64,000 nucleotides of DNA from Desulfuromonadaceae bacterium (GTDB taxonomy: Bacteria > Desulfobacterota > Desulfuromonadia > Desulfuromonadales > Desulfuromonadaceae). Shown here piece after piece: positions 62,721-64,000 of the stretch. The position numbers were made by a program, and so were the translations under genes. The stretch covers positions 1-64,000 of the forward strand of contig JAFGXV010000019.1 in the NCBI GenBank assembly GCA_016936455.1. Reading direction: 5' to 3'. The first letter of the stretch is position 1, and each line of letters begins with the position of its first letter. Below the pieces are notes generated by a model, which saw only the letters and a list, made by a program, of their open reading frames with translations, did not search any database and had not been told where the DNA came from.

Positions 62721-62750
62721 ATGGTGCCGCACTCCACTGTGCGGCGCCAT
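62721..62750 (+). terminator. hairpin after the CoA-disulfide reductase gene
   Basis: Twelve-base stem with one G-U pair (ATGGTGCCGCAC and GTGCGGCGCCAT, loop TCCACT). There is no T tract, so it could be a weak or factor-assisted terminator or an mRNA-stabilising hairpin. Confidence 0.4.
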
Positions 62751-62803
62751 GCGCGCCCGATCAACCACTCCAATCCTTCACACACTAACCATTAATAATT
62801 CAG

Positions 62804-62832
62804 ATTGGAACAATCGACTATTCCAATATAAA
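62804..62832 (+). promoter_or_regulatory. promoter with overlapping operator-like repeat
   Basis: ATTGGAA-N10-TTCCAAT (62804-62827) is a perfect 7+7 inverted repeat. The promoter of the gene at 62875 overlaps it: -35 TTGGAA (62805-62810), 16 bases, -10 TATAAA (62827-62832). A dimer binding here would block RNA polymerase. Confidence 0.6.
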
Positions 62833-62874
62833 GTCAGGCTATTCTCTTGACCATTCCACCAAGGAGGATGAGCT

Positions 62875-63309
62875 GTGACGACTGAGGTTTTGCTCAACGA
62901 GCTGTGTGAAGAAAAACAGCTGCTGATTCGCAAGTTCCGCCTGGTCCCGAAAAGCATCGACGGCAAAACCTACTGGGTCCGCCAGTTCAGCAACCGACCG
63001 GACCATCCTTATGCGACGCATCGCGCCATGCGGCGCTGCCACGTGCTGGAGCTGGTGTTTTCGTTCTACGATCTCTGTGTCGCCAAAATGACCTATTTTC
63101 GCGCCCACATGTCCGCGTATGAGGCCTGCAAAAACGACCTGCGCAACGGCGAGCTGACTCCCTGCGCCCTGTGGGATATGGAGTTTCTACGCCATCGTCA
63201 TAGCAACGTGGTGATTGACCTGCGCAACCTGGCTGAAATCTCCGACATTCAGGTTTTTCGTGACCTGTGCCACTGGCTGGAGGACCATCCCTGCCAGCTC
63301 ACGGCCTGA
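62875..63309 (+). CDS. conserved hypothetical protein
   Basis: A 144-residue soluble protein that I do not recognise. The start is GTG with AAGGAGG seven bases upstream. It is rich in His, Arg, Cys and Leu, with several Cys (LCEEK, RRCHVLE, YDLCVAK, EACKND, TPCALW, DLCHWL, HPCQL) and a leucine-rich C-terminal half (VVIDLRNLAEISDIQVFRDLCHWLEDHPC). Seven Cys is many for its size and could mean metal binding, but no CxxC pair is present. It stands alone, expressed from a promoter with an overlapping palindrome, and converges on uvrA. Confidence 0.72.
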   Translation: MTTEVLLNELCEEKQLLIRKFRLVPKSIDGKTYWVRQFSNRPDHPYATHRAMRRCHVLELVFSFYDLCVAKMTYFRAHMSAYEACKNDLRNGELTPCALWDMEFLRHRHSNVVIDLRNLAEISDIQVFRDLCHWLEDHPCQLTA

Positions 63310-63325
63310 TAGCACGAAACCGCTG

Positions 63326-64000
63326 TTAGAGGTCAAGACAGGGTCGCAAGTAGCGGCCAGTATGGGAAAAACTGTTTCGCGCCACCTCTTCCGGCGTTCC
63401 GGCGGCAACAATACTTCCACCGCCGCTGCCCCCTTCCGGTCCCAGATCAATCACATAGTCCGCCGTCTTGATGACGTCCAGATTGTGCTCGATAATGATG
63501 ATGGTATTGCCCCCTTCCACCAGCCGGTGCAGCACTTCCATCAGTTTACGCACATCATCGAAATGCAGACCGGTGGTCGGCTCATCGAGAATATAGATGG
63601 TGCGGCCGGTGGCGCGCTTGCCAAGCTCGCGGGCCAGTTTCACTCGTTGCGCTTCGCCACCGGAAAGGGTGGTCGCTCGCTGGCCAACCTTGATGTAACC
63701 CAAGCCCACGTCCCGCAGTGTTTGCAGCTTGCTGTGAATGCGCGGAATATTTTCGAAAAAGGCACTGGCCTGGTTGACCGTCATATCCAGCACGTCGGCA
63801 ATGCTTTTTCCCTTGTAGAGCACCTGCAGCGTCTCGCGGTTATAGCGCCGGCCGCCACAGACCTCGCACTGGACATAGACATCCGGCAGAAAATGCATCT
63901 CGATCTTCAGCACCCCATCGCCACTGCACGCCTCACAGCGTCCGCCTTTGACATTGAACGAAAAACGGCCCGGCTGATAGCCGCGTATCTTCGCCTCGGG
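63326..64000 (-). CDS. uvrA: excinuclease ABC subunit A, C-terminal part (partial)
   Basis: The frame is open to the right edge of the window; the last 224 residues are present. They include the zinc finger (CEACSGDG at the edge, then CEVCGGRRY), the ABC signature [20 protein letters not shown], Walker [15 protein letters not shown] and [25 protein letters not shown], all typical of the second ATPase of UvrA, which recognises DNA damage in nucleotide excision repair. It ends PCLDL. Convergent with the unknown gene at 62875. Confidence 0.97.
   Translation of the reverse strand, partial: PEAKIRGYQPGRFSFNVKGGRCEACSGDGVLKIEMHFLPDVYVQCEVCGGRRYNRETLQVLYKGKSIADVLDMTVNQASAFFENIPRIHSKLQTLRDVGLGYIKVGQRATTLSGGEAQRVKLARELGKRATGRTIYILDEPTTGLHFDDVRKLMEVLHRLVEGGNTIIIIEHNLDVIKTADYVIDLGPEGGSGGGSIVAAGTPEEVARNSFSHTGRYLRPCLDL

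Overview
The window reads as a chromosomal segment of a GC-rich Gram-negative delta-proteobacterium, most likely of the Desulfuromonadales (Geobacter/Desulfuromonas/Pelobacter relatives). Pointers are a B. subtilis-type fumarate reductase/succinate dehydrogenase (cytochrome b, flavoprotein, iron-sulfur order), a CIRCE-controlled groESL operon, many two-component and chemosensory genes, type IV pilus minor pilins with a giant PilY1, DksA, cmoAB, and a CoA-disulfide-reductase/rhodanese fusion. The taxonomic call is inference; there is no rRNA or tRNA gene in the window.

Layout. 1-8.6 kb: a chemosensory cluster (MCP end, cheW, cheB, cheR) running into a receiver/PP2C phosphatase and an RsbW-like kinase, met head-on by a minus-strand set (CheY-like receiver, hybrid kinase with HPt, HDOD protein, small protein). 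8.7-12.9 kb: a tightly overlapped operon of a membrane protein, radC and an NtrB/NtrC-type pair. 12.9-13.6 kb: a HEPN/MNT pair. 13.7-23.9 kb: a type IV pilus minor-pilin operon (pilV, pilW, pilX, pilY1, an Ig-fold protein, fimT), interrupted by a toxin-antitoxin cassette (higBA, and hipA with an XRE partner) and followed by a second fimT. 23.9-40.8 kb: mostly housekeeping genes (U32 protein, groESL, class V aminotransferase, uvrD/pcrA, ClC channel, SseB-like, PAS sensor, Nudix, cmoBA, dksA, Rrf2 regulator, gluQ). 40.8-47.5 kb: frdCAB, TauE-like permease, tcdA, tatD-like, TSCPD and DUF2892 proteins. 47.5-53.8 kb: an RND/outer-membrane export trio and cheV. 53.9-59 kb: a TRAP transporter with two tandem binding proteins, a Usp protein and a tiny membrane-protein ORF that may continue through an in-frame UGA. 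59-64 kb: cardiolipin synthase-like protein, zinc-ribbon protein, CoA-disulfide reductase fusion, an unknown protein and the 3' end of uvrA.

Functionally, signalling dominates the left end, surface attachment and motility (pili, chemotaxis) recur, and the central part supplies stress, translation and anaerobic respiration functions. The observations I consider most worth following are the possible small selenoprotein (58804-58986), twin identical-architecture palindromes upstream of the pilin operon (13719-13759), the toxin-antitoxin cassette between two fimT paralogues with its operator pair, and an operator-like repeat overlapping the promoter of an unknown gene (62804-62832).
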